From a virus: a stretch of DNA of 39,772 nt. The DNA is taken from the IMG/VR virus record IMGVR_UViG_3300028394_000151, positions 1-39,772 of that record. One strand, given 5' to 3'. This document shows, in pieces, positions 5,738 through 13,458 of the stretch. A program made the position numbers and the translations under genes. The first letter of the stretch is position 1. Every line of letters starts with the position of its first letter. The notes beneath the pieces are model-generated. The model was not told the origin of the DNA, searched no databases, and saw nothing but the letters and a program-made list of their open reading frames with translations.

Positions 5738-7316
5738 CGAGTCGCTTAGTGTAGAAACCGCGCGCCTACGCGCAAAAATGGCTGACCCAGTGTGGAAAGC
5801 CAAGAATCTTTTTGGTTTTGATCCGTGGTCTAAACAACAAGAAATCCTCAAAGCACTGCGTAAGAATAAGCGTGTAGCGGTTCGCTCCTGCCACGGAGTA
5901 GGCAAGACTGCCGTGGCTGCTACTGCTGTTCTCGACTTCATGACGGAAGGGCCATGTCGTGTAATCACCACTGCGCCGACATGGAGCCAGGTCGAGCAAC
6001 TACTCTGGCGCGAAATTAACGTACGACACTCTAAGATTCCGGGCGGTAAAGACGCTTTCGGCAAAATGTTCAAGTCAAGCCTTGAAGTACGCTCCGACTG
6101 GTTCGCAATGGGACTCTCGACTGACAAGCCAGAACGATTCCAGGGTCATCACGCGCCACGGATGATGCTAGTCGTAGACGAAGCGAGTGGTATTGACGAA
6201 GCTATCTACGAAGCAGCCGAAGGTTTCCTTACCGCCGACGAAGCTCGCGTGCTGTTGATTGGAAACCCGACTCGACCAGCGGGAACCTTCTACAAAGCCT
6301 TCCAGAAAGACTCTGGTTGGTACCCAGTACACATGAGTGCCTTTGATGCGCCGTGCTTTACGGGCGAAAAAGTTTCTAAAGAGGCAGAACGCGCGCTAAT
6401 TACGCAAGAATGGGTGCAGGACGCTAAGCAACAGTGGGGTGAGGACTCGTCTGCGTACAAGATTCGCGTCTTGGGCGAGTTTTCGGAGACTACAGGCCGC
6501 CAATACTTCCAATTTCTAGAAAAAATCGTGCCTATTGACGCTAAGAAGCGTGGTTTTGTGCGGGGAATGCCTGTTCCTGGTGGCAGAGTAGAGTTCTATG
6601 ACGACCACAAGGGCGGAATGCGCATGTGGGAACCACCCAAGACTGGCGTTGGGTACATTATCTTCGCGGATGTGGCAGGATCAGTGTCTTTTGACGAGTA
6701 TGAGCGGCGCGAAGCGCGTATCGGGTCGGGTGCGGGGTCGGATTACTCTGTAGCAGAAGTGCTACGCCAAGATACTGGCGAACAAGTAGCCGAAATCCGG
6801 TATCGAGCCGACGTAGACGAGTTTGCCGACGATCTTGCACGCCTGGGACGCTTATATAACGATGCGATCATCGCGGTGGAGCGTAACGGGCCGGGAACCG
6901 CCGTCCTAACCCAACTAAAGAACACTATGGGGTACCCGCGTATCTGGCGACCACGCAATCCGATTGGCGTAAAGACGCATATGGATCAAACGCTAGGTTG
7001 GAACACGACTAGTGCCACGCGACCCATCATGTTGAGCGCGCTACAGGCCGCTATTCGCGACGAACCGCACCGAATCAAGAGCGAAGCACTCATAGATGAG
7101 ATTCGCACGTTCGTATTTCGGGATCGGAATGGTAGGGAGCCTCGCCCAGAGGCAGATGAGGGTTGCCATGACGACTTGGTGATGGCTATGGGTGGTGCGC
7201 AGGCTGTGTGGCAACAAGAATGCACTACGCCTATTCGCCTTGCGGAGCGTCCAAAGGTTGAGCCGCAACCTAATCTTCAGAAGCGCGCGCCACGCTTTGT
7301 TATTGGGAAGCGTTAG
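5730..7316 (+). CDS. terL: Terminase large subunit (packaging ATPase-nuclease)
   Basis: 528 residues. It powers DNA translocation into the prohead and cuts the concatemer. Visible ATPase motifs: Walker A SCHGVGKT (residues 53-60), Walker B LVVDEA (147-152) and the coupling motif GNPTR (178-182). The RNase H-like nuclease domain follows: IIFADVAGS with Asp314, IAVERNGPG with Glu384, and GCHDDLVMA with Asp481/482 near the C-terminus. Length and motif spacing fit the family. The ATG overlaps the small subunit by 8 bases. It is followed by small virion genes rather than directly by the portal gene. Confidence 0.95.
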   Translation: MSDESLSVETARLRAKMADPVWKAKNLFGFDPWSKQQEILKALRKNKRVAVRSCHGVGKTAVAATAVLDFMTEGPCRVITTAPTWSQVEQLLWREINVRHSKIPGGKDAFGKMFKSSLEVRSDWFAMGLSTDKPERFQGHHAPRMMLVVDEASGIDEAIYEAAEGFLTADEARVLLIGNPTRPAGTFYKAFQKDSGWYPVHMSAFDAPCFTGEKVSKEAERALITQEWVQDAKQQWGEDSSAYKIRVLGEFSETTGRQYFQFLEKIVPIDAKKRGFVRGMPVPGGRVEFYDDHKGGMRMWEPPKTGVGYIIFADVAGSVSFDEYERREARIGSGAGSDYSVAEVLRQDTGEQVAEIRYRADVDEFADDLARLGRLYNDAIIAVERNGPGTAVLTQLKNTMGYPRIWRPRNPIGVKTHMDQTLGWNTTSATRPIMLSALQAAIRDEPHRIKSEALIDEIRTFVFRDRNGREPRPEADEGCHDDLVMAMGGAQAVWQQECTTPIRLAERPKVEPQPNLQKRAPRFVIGKR

Positions 7317-7317
7317 A

Positions 7318-7323
7318 TATAGT
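7318..7323 (+). promoter_or_regulatory. Leaderless-type -10 box TATAGT
   Basis: TATAGT followed by exactly 6 bases and ATG 7330; no Shine-Dalgarno is present. No convincing -35 box. Confidence 0.5.
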
Positions 7324-7329
7324 TATTGT

Positions 7330-7653
7330 ATGAGCGAGTTTAGTCCTCCAGCCGGTGCGCGCAGCGCAGCTCGTCGCGGCTTAGAACTTGTAAAGGCAGG
7401 CAAAGCTGGTGGTGGCTTTGAACCCGCTACTGCTGCTCGCGCGCGGAAGATCGTTGCTGGCGATCCGCTTACGCGCGATGGTGTTATGCGTATGCACTCA
7501 TTCTTTAGTCGTCACGCAGTAGATCGCAAGCCCGACTGGGGTAAGAGTGGTAAGGAAACGCCTGGTTACGTGTCGTGGCAAACGTGGGGCGGGGACGCTG
7601 GCGCGTCATGGTCGGCGCGTCTTGCAAACAAACTTAGAGAATCCGCTAAGTAA
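7330..7653 (+). CDS. Small virion-region protein of a widespread phage type
   Basis: 107 residues. The middle and C-terminal part (ARARKIVAGDPLTRDGVMRM, then HAVDRKPDWG, SWQTWGGDAGASWSARL) matches a motif I recall from head-region proteins of many phages: ARDIANG..LS...VRRM.SFFARHEVD...WGGD.G..W. The function of that unit is not established; it occurs near portal, protease or capsid genes. Start chosen at ATG 7330, 6 bases after TATAGT; there is no Shine-Dalgarno. It directly follows the large terminase. Confidence 0.7.
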   Translation: MSEFSPPAGARSAARRGLELVKAGKAGGGFEPATAARARKIVAGDPLTRDGVMRMHSFFSRHAVDRKPDWGKSGKETPGYVSWQTWGGDAGASWSARLANKLRESAK

Positions 7654-7655
7654 GG

Positions 7656-7661
7656 TATAGT
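7656..7661 (+). promoter_or_regulatory. Leaderless-type -10 box TATAGT
   Basis: AAGG-like context then TATAGT, 6 bases, GTG 7668. Same hexamer and spacing as at 7318. Confidence 0.52.
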
Positions 7662-7667
7662 TCTGCT

Positions 7668-7823
7668 GTGAACAAAAAAGGTAAATACGCAAAGCTTGTC
7701 GCATCGCTGCAAGCTAAGGGCGCTAAAGACCCTCGCGCGCTTGCCGCAAGCATTGGTCGCAAGAAACTAGGTAAGGCAGAGTTTCAGCGTCGCGCTGCTG
7801 CCGGTCGAGCCGCAGCAGACTAA
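7668..7823 (+). CDS. Small basic protein of a recurring phage family (51 aa)
   Basis: GTG start 6 bases after TATAGT; no Shine-Dalgarno. The 51 residues include KYAKLVASLQAKGAKDPRAL followed by AASIGRKKLGK, a pattern (KYxxLxxxLxxKGxKDPxALAAxIGRKKxG) I recall from small proteins in many metagenomic and cultured phages. It is rich in Lys, Arg and Ala and probably binds nucleic acid or is packaged in the virion; its function is not known to me. Confidence 0.65.
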   Translation: MNKKGKYAKLVASLQAKGAKDPRALAASIGRKKLGKAEFQRRAAAGRAAAD

Positions 7824-7829
7824 GTAAGG

Positions 7830-7835
7830 TACACT
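7830..7835 (+). promoter_or_regulatory. Leaderless-type -10 box TACACT
   Basis: AAGG-TACACT, 6 bases, ATG 7842. Same arrangement as at 7656 and 24288. Confidence 0.5.
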
Positions 7836-7841
7836 TTTCCC

Positions 7842-7994
7842 ATGCCAAACTTTCAAAAAGACCCCAATAATCCTAAAGCAGACTTTTTTAACACTGCTAT
7901 TGGTGGAGCGCCAAAAAGTCCAGGCGGCAATAAGGTGCCTAAGATGAGCAAGCTTGCTTACAAGCTCAAGTCTAAGGCTATGGAAAAGAAATAG
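7842..7994 (+). CDS. Small basic hypothetical protein (50 aa)
   Basis: 50 residues, ATG 7842 placed 6 bases after TACACT, without Shine-Dalgarno. Asn/Pro/Lys-rich N-terminus, a glycine-proline hinge (GGAPKSPGGNKVPK), then a lysine-rich helix at the C-terminus. It lies in a row of three small basic genes behind the large terminase. No function can be assigned. Confidence 0.58.
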   Translation: MPNFQKDPNNPKADFFNTAIGGAPKSPGGNKVPKMSKLAYKLKSKAMEKK

Positions 7995-7999
7995 TTTTA

Positions 8000-8326
8000 A
8001 TGCATTCGCTTGACCGCATTAAGAAGAAGAACGAGCCGACCGTTAGCATCGCGCTAATGAAAATGAAACCCAAGTCGCAGTACGCCGAACCAAAAGAAGA
8101 CATGCCAATGGACATGACTAGAGACGCAATGGAAGAAGAAGCACCCATGCGTGAAGAAGCCAGCAAAGACTCGTACGAAGAATGCCCGAAGTGCGCCAAG
8201 TACCAGATGCTAATTGGCGAAGCTATCGCGTACTACATGCAGAACAAAGAAGACTCTGAAGATAAGCCTGACACGCGCGAAGTAGAAGACGAAATTAACG
8301 CGCAAGCAGATTCGATGCAGGACTAA
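8000..8326 (+). CDS. Acidic hypothetical protein
   Basis: 108 residues. A short basic N-terminus is followed by Met-rich and strongly acidic stretches (EPKEDMPMDMTRDAMEEEAP), then a CPKC pair and an acidic C-terminal helix. Low complexity suggests a flexible, perhaps scaffolding-like or chaperone-binding protein. The ATG lies 5 bases after the previous stop with no clear ribosome-binding site. Codons are mostly A- or C-ending. Confidence 0.55.
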   Translation: MHSLDRIKKKNEPTVSIALMKMKPKSQYAEPKEDMPMDMTRDAMEEEAPMREEASKDSYEECPKCAKYQMLIGEAIAYYMQNKEDSEDKPDTREVEDEINAQADSMQD

Positions 8327-8330
8327 CTGC

Positions 8331-8336
8331 TACACT
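8331..8336 (+). promoter_or_regulatory. Leaderless-type extended -10 box TGC-TACACT
   Basis: TG-n-TACACT, then 7 bases to ATG 8344. The TGn extension could compensate for the missing -35. Confidence 0.52.
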
Positions 8337-8343
8337 AATTCGT

Positions 8344-8724
8344 ATGAGCGTACCTCCGAACATGATGGGCGCAGGCCCAATGATCCCACCGCCACCAATG
8401 GGCGCACCAATGGGAATGCCAATGGCACCCCCCGCACCAGGCGGCCCTGTTCCCCCAGCGGTAGCTGCCCTTCCGGGCATGGCTGAACTTGCGCAGGCAC
8501 AGACGATGCAGATGGCGGATCATCAGCGTCAGATGCAGGCGATGCAGCAAGAGATGCAGAATCAGATCATGATGCTTATTGCTTCGCTGCCTACGCCGAA
8601 TCCTGCTGGTGAGGCTGCTGTGTCTACGCCGATGACTCCGATGATGAGTGGTGCTGGTGCTGGCATGGGTGATTCTGCCGCTCCGGGTGCCGCTGACATG
8701 GGAACCCCAACGGGTGCCTACTAA
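8344..8724 (+). CDS. Met/Pro/Gly-rich hypothetical protein
   Basis: 126 residues. The N-terminal 40 are Pro-Met-Gly repeats (MGAPMGMPMAPPAPGG), followed by a Gln/Met-rich helix (residues about 50-80) and a Gly/Ala-rich C-terminus. The helix could form a coiled-coil oligomer with disordered ends, as in minor virion or scaffold-associated proteins. The gene switches from C/A-rich to G/T-rich codons about one third of the way in. Start supported by TACACT 7 bases upstream. Confidence 0.55.
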   Translation: MSVPPNMMGAGPMIPPPPMGAPMGMPMAPPAPGGPVPPAVAALPGMAELAQAQTMQMADHQRQMQAMQQEMQNQIMMLIASLPTPNPAGEAAVSTPMTPMMSGAGAGMGDSAAPGAADMGTPTGAY

Positions 8725-8995
8725 CAGTTTTAGTCAAAACGACGAGGCTGTTATTGCCCCGTACACTAGGGGTGTTGCGGTAACTCCAAGCGACACTACT
8801 GATTTGGTAGAAGTTTCTCGCGCGCTAAACGTGCATAAGTCGGGTGGGCAATCCCACACTACCGTTAAATGTATTCTTTCTGGCGATACTGTTGCGGTAA
8901 GTTTAGTTTTGACAATTGGAGATGTTGTTCCAATTCGTGTTTCTCGCGTATACGCAACCGGGACAGACGCAACTACTGTTGTCGCTCTCTACTGA
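8714..8995 (+). CDS. Small virion-region beta protein of a recurring phage type
   Basis: 93 residues from GTG 8714, overlapping the previous gene by 11 bases. The pattern DLVEVSRALNVHKSG...TVKCILSGDTV...VPIRVSRVYATGTDATT ending in VVALY matches a short all-beta phage protein I recall (LP.VTRALYVGGAG...LPIRV.RV.ATGTTAT.IVALY), present in many phage structural clusters. It is thought to be structural, perhaps a spike or decoration trimer; the exact role is not established. Confidence 0.62.
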   Translation: MPTNSFSQNDEAVIAPYTRGVAVTPSDTTDLVEVSRALNVHKSGGQSHTTVKCILSGDTVAVSLVLTIGDVVPIRVSRVYATGTDATTVVALY

Positions 8996-9001
8996 TAGAC
9001 T
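8996..9001 (+). promoter_or_regulatory. Leaderless-type extended -10 box TGA-TAGACT
   Basis: TG-n-TAGACT, 6 bases, ATG 9008. Overlaps the end of the preceding gene; no Shine-Dalgarno for the next gene. Confidence 0.52.
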
Positions 9002-9007
9002 CTAAGA

Positions 9008-9496
9008 ATGCCTTACGTTGTACCAACAACCGTTGTAGCAGCCACACGAGGGTTTGCAACAGACTATAACGTCATCGTTAATGATGTTATTGACCACGAG
9101 ACACGCATTGTTGCGGTAGAGGCTATTGCTGCTGCGGTTCCGTACGCAAATCTTGCTGCTGACGTAAAGAACTTTACGATTAGCACGCCAACGTTTACCA
9201 CGAACGTGTACACCACAATTTTGACTGACGCGGATAACAAGCTTCTTCTTCTTACAAACGGCGCAACAGCAGGATCGCTCACAATTCCCCTTAACGCAAC
9301 TGTTGCGTTTGCGATTGGCTGCCAGCTCAACTTGGTTCAGACGGGTACGGGGCAGATTACTGTTAATCGAGCAACTACCGGCGTAACAATCAATGGCTCT
9401 ACGACTGTGAACTACTTGTTTTCGCAACAATACGCAATGATTAGCCTTGTAAAGACTGCTGCTGATACTTGGGTGCTAACTGGCGACTTTGTGTAA
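9008..9496 (+). CDS. Fibre/decoration-like virion protein, copy 1
   Basis: 162 residues. N-terminus MPYVVPTTV, a DHETRI segment, then VPYANLAADVKNFTI and a beta-rich C-terminal half ending WVLTGDFV. The C-terminal half resembles the small beta-sandwich or knob domains seen at the ends of phage fibre proteins (NGSTTVNYL, then an LVKTAADTW-type strand). It is clearly paralogous to the next gene, sharing the MPYV.PTTV start, DHE.RI, VPYANLAA.VKN.TI and NGS motifs. Probably surface-exposed on the virion; receptor binding is inferred, not shown. Confidence 0.6.
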   Translation: MPYVVPTTVVAATRGFATDYNVIVNDVIDHETRIVAVEAIAAAVPYANLAADVKNFTISTPTFTTNVYTTILTDADNKLLLLTNGATAGSLTIPLNATVAFAIGCQLNLVQTGTGQITVNRATTGVTINGSTTVNYLFSQQYAMISLVKTAADTWVLTGDFV

Positions 9497-9954
9497 TGCC
9501 GTACGTTGCCCCGACAACCGTAACTCCAGGTGTACCTATTGCGTCGGCGCTTCATAATGTTCTTGCGGCAGACCTTGTTGACCACGAGTCGCGTATCGGC
9601 ACAGTAACAACAACAATGAGTAGTGTTCCGTACGCAAACCTTGCGGCTGGCGTAAAGAATTACACAATTGTTAGCGTAACGGCTAGTCGCGACCTGACAA
9701 GTGCTGATACTGAGAATAAGATTCTTGTTTCAAGCGGCGCGTCAAATTATGTTTTGACCGCGCCGGGAAGTGGTTTTTTAGCTGGGCAGACTATTAACCT
9801 TGCGCGTACCAGCACGGGTACTTTGAGTGTGGTTGGCGCTAGTGGTGTGCTTATTAACGGCTCTAGCAATACGCGCTCTTTAAATGCGGCGTACTCGTAT
9901 GCGCAACTTATTTGTCTTGGTAAAGACTTTATTCTTGTAGGTGCGTATGTTTAA
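9496..9954 (+). CDS. Fibre/decoration-like virion protein, copy 2
   Basis: 152 residues from ATG 9496, whose A is the last base of the previous stop (TAATG). It aligns along its length with the preceding protein: MPYVAPTTV, DHESRI, VPYANLAAGVKNYTI, INGSSNT and an FILVGAYV ending. The beta-strand region between has diverged strongly. This looks like a tandem duplication followed by divergence, as expected of surface proteins under host-range selection. Confidence 0.6.
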   Translation: MPYVAPTTVTPGVPIASALHNVLAADLVDHESRIGTVTTTMSSVPYANLAAGVKNYTIVSVTASRDLTSADTENKILVSSGASNYVLTAPGSGFLAGQTINLARTSTGTLSVVGASGVLINGSSNTRSLNAAYSYAQLICLGKDFILVGAYV

Positions 9955-11146
9955 TCGAAGTTTTTTGCGGCGAAGAAAAGTGAGTCAGCTTCCCCAGTCT
10001 TTTATTCAATACTCGCTTGCGGGTAGCACTGATTTGTCTGGAATATCTTGTGCGTTGTCAAACGATGGTACTACGGCAATTGTTGGTCAGTATGGTGATG
10101 CTTCGTTTCGGGGAACCGCTGTTGTGTGTATTCGTAGCGGCAAAACGTGGACAGAACAAGTTTTGCTTGCTCAGTCCGGTGGTGCGGCTAGTGATAATTT
10201 TGGTTATTCGGTTGACTTGTCGGATGACGGCAATACTGCTATTTGTGGGGTTCCGTATAGGGGCGCTACGGATACTGGTGCTGCTGTTGTGTTTACTCGT
10301 AGCGGTGCTACGTGGACAGAACAAGCAGTGTTGACGTATTCGGCGGCTGCTGCAAACGACTTGTTTGGTTATTCGGTTTCTTTGTCTAGTGATGGCAATA
10401 TGGCTATTTGCGGATCGCCAACAAGTGGATCGGGCAATGGTAGGTCGGTCGTGTTTACGCGCAGTGGGGCGACCTGGACACAGCAAGCGGTATTAACACA
10501 TTCGGTTGGGGCGGCAGGTGCCTATTTTGGCTGGTCGGTTAAATTGTCCACAGATGGCAGTACGGCAATTGTTGGCGCAAGGTCAGATAGTTCTGCTGGG
10601 AGCCTCAGGGGTTCTGCTGTTATCTTTACTCGTAGTGGTGTTACGTGGACGGAACAAGCCACTTTAAGATATTCTGCTGCTGCTAATAACGATAATCTTG
10701 GCACTTCGGTTTCGTTGTCAAGTGATGGGAATACTGCAATTGCCGGAGCAGAAAACGCCGATCCCGGGGGGGTTTCTGCTGCGGGTCTTGCTGTTGTATT
10801 TACTCGTAGTGGTGTTACGTGGACGGAACAAGCTGCGTTAACTTATTCGGGTAAAGCCGCTAATGATCTTTTAGGTATGTCCGTTTCTTTATCCGGCAAT
10901 GGAAACGCTGCTCTTTGTGGAGCCTATGGAGGCAACATTCCCGTAGCAGATGCGGGTATTGCAATAATGTTTACTCGTAACAATGGGGTTTGGGTTCAAG
11001 AATCAGTATTATCGTATTCTTCTGGCGTTGCTGGAGACAATGTAGGACGGTCGGTTGCCTTGTCTAGAGATGGCAATATTGCAATTGCCGGAGCGCCCGG
11101 TATTGGTGCTGACGTTGGTGGCGCTATTGTTTTCTATAATCACTAA
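9947..11146 (+). CDS. Seven-repeat beta-propeller (FG-GAP-like) virion protein
   Basis: 399 residues from ATG 9947 (a GTG two codons earlier is also possible), overlapping the previous gene by 8 bases. After a short basic N-terminus it contains seven repeats of about 52-58 residues with the consensus G.SV.LS.DGNTAI.GA, then VVFTRSG.TWTEQA.L.YS. This is the pattern of an FG-GAP/integrin-like or hyalin-type beta-propeller, probably seven-bladed; the seventh repeat lacks the final strand, as expected if the first segment closes the ring. Propellers of this kind bind proteins or glycans, so receptor binding or a fibre tip is likely. Confidence 0.7.
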   Translation: MFNRSFLRRRKVSQLPQSFIQYSLAGSTDLSGISCALSNDGTTAIVGQYGDASFRGTAVVCIRSGKTWTEQVLLAQSGGAASDNFGYSVDLSDDGNTAICGVPYRGATDTGAAVVFTRSGATWTEQAVLTYSAAAANDLFGYSVSLSSDGNMAICGSPTSGSGNGRSVVFTRSGATWTQQAVLTHSVGAAGAYFGWSVKLSTDGSTAIVGARSDSSAGSLRGSAVIFTRSGVTWTEQATLRYSAAANNDNLGTSVSLSSDGNTAIAGAENADPGGVSAAGLAVVFTRSGVTWTEQAALTYSGKAANDLLGMSVSLSGNGNAALCGAYGGNIPVADAGIAIMFTRNNGVWVQESVLSYSSGVAGDNVGRSVALSRDGNIAIAGAPGIGADVGGAIVFYNH

Positions 11147-11157
11147 ACACGAACTGA

Positions 11158-11163
11158 TACACT
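11158..11163 (+). promoter_or_regulatory. Leaderless-type extended -10 box TGA-TACACT
   Basis: TG-n-TACACT, 7 bases, ATG 11171. Same extended box as at 8331. It lies in the 24-base gap after the propeller gene. Confidence 0.55.
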
Positions 11164-11170
11164 CACACTA

Positions 11171-11683
11171 ATGGCATACACTCGACCATACGCAAGCGGA
11201 TTCGTAGACTATCCGCTCACCACCACACCAATCAATAGCACCGCGCTCAACACTATTGATGTTGGCGTAAAAACAGTTAGTGATACTGTGGACGGGTTTA
11301 CTGGTGCGTGGACAGCTTACGTTCCGGCGCTGACTAATACAACTTCGCCTATTACGGTTGCTCGATACGCGAAGATTGGCAAGATTGTTCACTTCTATGT
11401 TGTGTTGACGCTTACGGGTGCGCAGGTAACGGGACTCCCAGGAATTGCGCTTCCTCCGTTTGCAATGCTTAGCACAAGCTCTGGCAACTTTGACGTAAAA
11501 ATGATTGACTCTGGAACCGTGTACGCTGGCGTTGGAGTCGCTGGTACAACTGCAAGGCTTGATTGTTACGCGCTTAACGCTGCCGGAACATACGCAGTTG
11601 TTACCGCCACAACCAGTCTTATCCCGTTTACGTGGGGAGCCGCAGACCAGATCATTGTAAGCGGAACATACGAGTCTGCATAA
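11171..11683 (+). CDS. Fibre-like/minor virion protein
   Basis: 170 residues. The N-terminal segment (YASGFVDYPLTTTPINSTAL, then NTIDVGV) resembles N-termini I recall from phage fibre-type proteins, and the rest is beta-rich with a Gly/Thr-rich C-terminal sandwich ending IIVSGTYES. No enzymatic motif. ATG 11171 has no Shine-Dalgarno and lies 7 bases after TACACT. The first 110 bases use A/C-ending codons, then composition shifts to T/G. It directly precedes and overlaps the portal gene (TAATG). Confidence 0.55.
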   Translation: MAYTRPYASGFVDYPLTTTPINSTALNTIDVGVKTVSDTVDGFTGAWTAYVPALTNTTSPITVARYAKIGKIVHFYVVLTLTGAQVTGLPGIALPPFAMLSTSSGNFDVKMIDSGTVYAGVGVAGTTARLDCYALNAAGTYAVVTATTSLIPFTWGAADQIIVSGTYESA

Positions 11684-13422
11684 TGATCGAGTCCACCGAC
11701 CCGAAAAAACTACTAGACCGATTCACAAAGTGCTGGGGACAATCCTACGCTAAGCACACGCAGAATTGCGAGTTCTACAAGAAGTGTGACGACGGATATA
11801 ATGCTGTCATCAAGCCATCTAGTAGTGAGTGGCAATCTGATTTGCATCCTCCGTATGCTTTGCAGATTATTGACATTATTGAATCCAACATTGTTGATGA
11901 CCAGCCTGACATGCGCGTTGTCCCGGCACAACCAGACGACAGTGATGGTGCGGAACTATTGACGCACATTATTCGCCAGCAACGCTACAAGGATAACTTT
12001 CCTGAGAAGTACGCTTTGTTTGTGAAGCAGTCTCTTATTCGCGGCATTAGCGTGGCAAAGATTCCGTGGATGGAAGAATGGCGCAAAGTCCCCACACCAA
12101 ACTACAAGCCTGATCCGCTCGGACAGCGCCAGCCGTACCAGAATGTTCCGTACCGCCAACAGCCAGGATTCGTCAACGTAGACACTAATCACTTTTTGTG
12201 GGACGTTAACGCTACAAGTCTTGACGATGCTGAGTACGTGTTCTTTCGCACGTACGAATCTAAGCGTAGCCTTGAGGCTGCTGGCGTGTACGACAACCTA
12301 GACAAGATTGAAGTGCAGACAACGCACATTGGCTTGGACGAGAAAGAGCGTCGTGGTCGAGTAGAAGTAATTGAGTGGTGGTGGCGCGATGGCGCGTCTA
12401 TGCGCCTTACTGTGATTGCTAACAAGTCTACGATTATTCGTGATTGCATTAGCCCGTTTTGGCATGGACAGTTCCCGTTTGTGGTGGCGAACGTGATGCC
12501 GACCCCGTTCTCGTTTCGTGGTAAGAGCATTGTTGAGATCATTAGTGATTTGCAGATTGCCTTGTGGGAGCTACAGAATCAGCGCATTGACAACTCTAAG
12601 TTCATGGCTAACGCCGCTATGTTTGTTGACCCGAACACGGATCAGCAAGACATTCGCCTCTACCCAGGAGCCGTCATCCCGCTTCGCCCCGACCAAGTAC
12701 AAGCGTGGGTGCCTAACATTAGTATTCTCCAGCCGTCCGTGCAGGCTGAGGAGATGCTGAAAGGCGACTTGCAGAACATTACGGGTGCTGTTGGTTACTT
12801 GTCTGGTGCTTCTGGCACGGAGATTGACCAGACTACCGCGACTGGCATTAGTGTTATTAGCAACATGGCTGCTAAGCGCATTATTCGTATGAAGCAGCAG
12901 ATTATGTTTGCTATGCGGCGTGCTGGTGAGCAGCAGATTGCGCTTAATCAGCAGCTTCTACCCGGCCCGATTGCTGTTCGTATTGATCGTGACGCGGCTG
13001 AGGATTGGAAGATGGTTAGCCCTACTGACATTCAGGGACAGTACGACTATAAGGTTGAGGATGCAAACGAGTCGCTAATGCGGCAGGAGCGTCGAGCAGA
13101 GTCGCTCGCGTTTGCTAACTGGTTTGGTCAGAATTACGCTTTGCTCGTCCAGTCCGGGGTACAGCCGAACATGCGGCGTGTAGCTGAGGATGTTATTCAG
13201 GCATTCGATGAAGACCCGAAAGAGTATTTGGGTAATGATCCTTCTTCGCCGGACGGCACACAAGTGCAGAACCCGCTCTTGGTCGGAGGGCCGGGTCAGT
13301 CACAGCCGGGGGCGACAACCCCATTTGGCGGTGCTGCTAGTTCTGGTATGACCCCCGGGTTGCCGCCTGAACTCGCTGCGCTTTTCGGGGCCGTCCCCGG
13401 CGCTAATCCCTCTCAACCATAG
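11683..13422 (+). CDS. Portal protein
   Basis: 579 residues from ATG 11683 (TAATG overlap). Position between terminase and scaffold/capsid genes, size, and the segments YALQIIDIIESNIVDDQPDM, LFVKQSLIRGISVAKIPW and GKSIVEIISDLQIALWEL fit the family of dodecameric portal proteins of short-tailed phages through which DNA enters and leaves the head. A long helix rich in Arg, Gln and Met near residues 390-430 (RIIRMKQQIMFAMRRAGEQQ) corresponds to the crown/stem side helices. The C-terminus is Gly/Pro-rich and probably disordered. Confidence 0.85.
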   Translation: MIESTDPKKLLDRFTKCWGQSYAKHTQNCEFYKKCDDGYNAVIKPSSSEWQSDLHPPYALQIIDIIESNIVDDQPDMRVVPAQPDDSDGAELLTHIIRQQRYKDNFPEKYALFVKQSLIRGISVAKIPWMEEWRKVPTPNYKPDPLGQRQPYQNVPYRQQPGFVNVDTNHFLWDVNATSLDDAEYVFFRTYESKRSLEAAGVYDNLDKIEVQTTHIGLDEKERRGRVEVIEWWWRDGASMRLTVIANKSTIIRDCISPFWHGQFPFVVANVMPTPFSFRGKSIVEIISDLQIALWELQNQRIDNSKFMANAAMFVDPNTDQQDIRLYPGAVIPLRPDQVQAWVPNISILQPSVQAEEMLKGDLQNITGAVGYLSGASGTEIDQTTATGISVISNMAAKRIIRMKQQIMFAMRRAGEQQIALNQQLLPGPIAVRIDRDAAEDWKMVSPTDIQGQYDYKVEDANESLMRQERRAESLAFANWFGQNYALLVQSGVQPNMRRVAEDVIQAFDEDPKEYLGNDPSSPDGTQVQNPLLVGGPGQSQPGATTPFGGAASSGMTPGLPPELAALFGAVPGANPSQP

Positions 13423-13426
13423 TTAT

Positions 13427-13449
13427 CCGACCAAACCGACCTTCCGACC
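13427..13449. repeat. Three CCGACC repeats in the scaffold gene leader
   Basis: CCGACC at 13427, 13436 and 13444, directly before the GGAGG (13450-13454) and ATG 13459. The same hexamer recurs after the scaffold gene (14357, 14385, with ACGACC at 14366) and before the gene after the capsid gene (15694). Confidence 0.6.
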
Positions 13450-13458
13450 GGAGGAACA

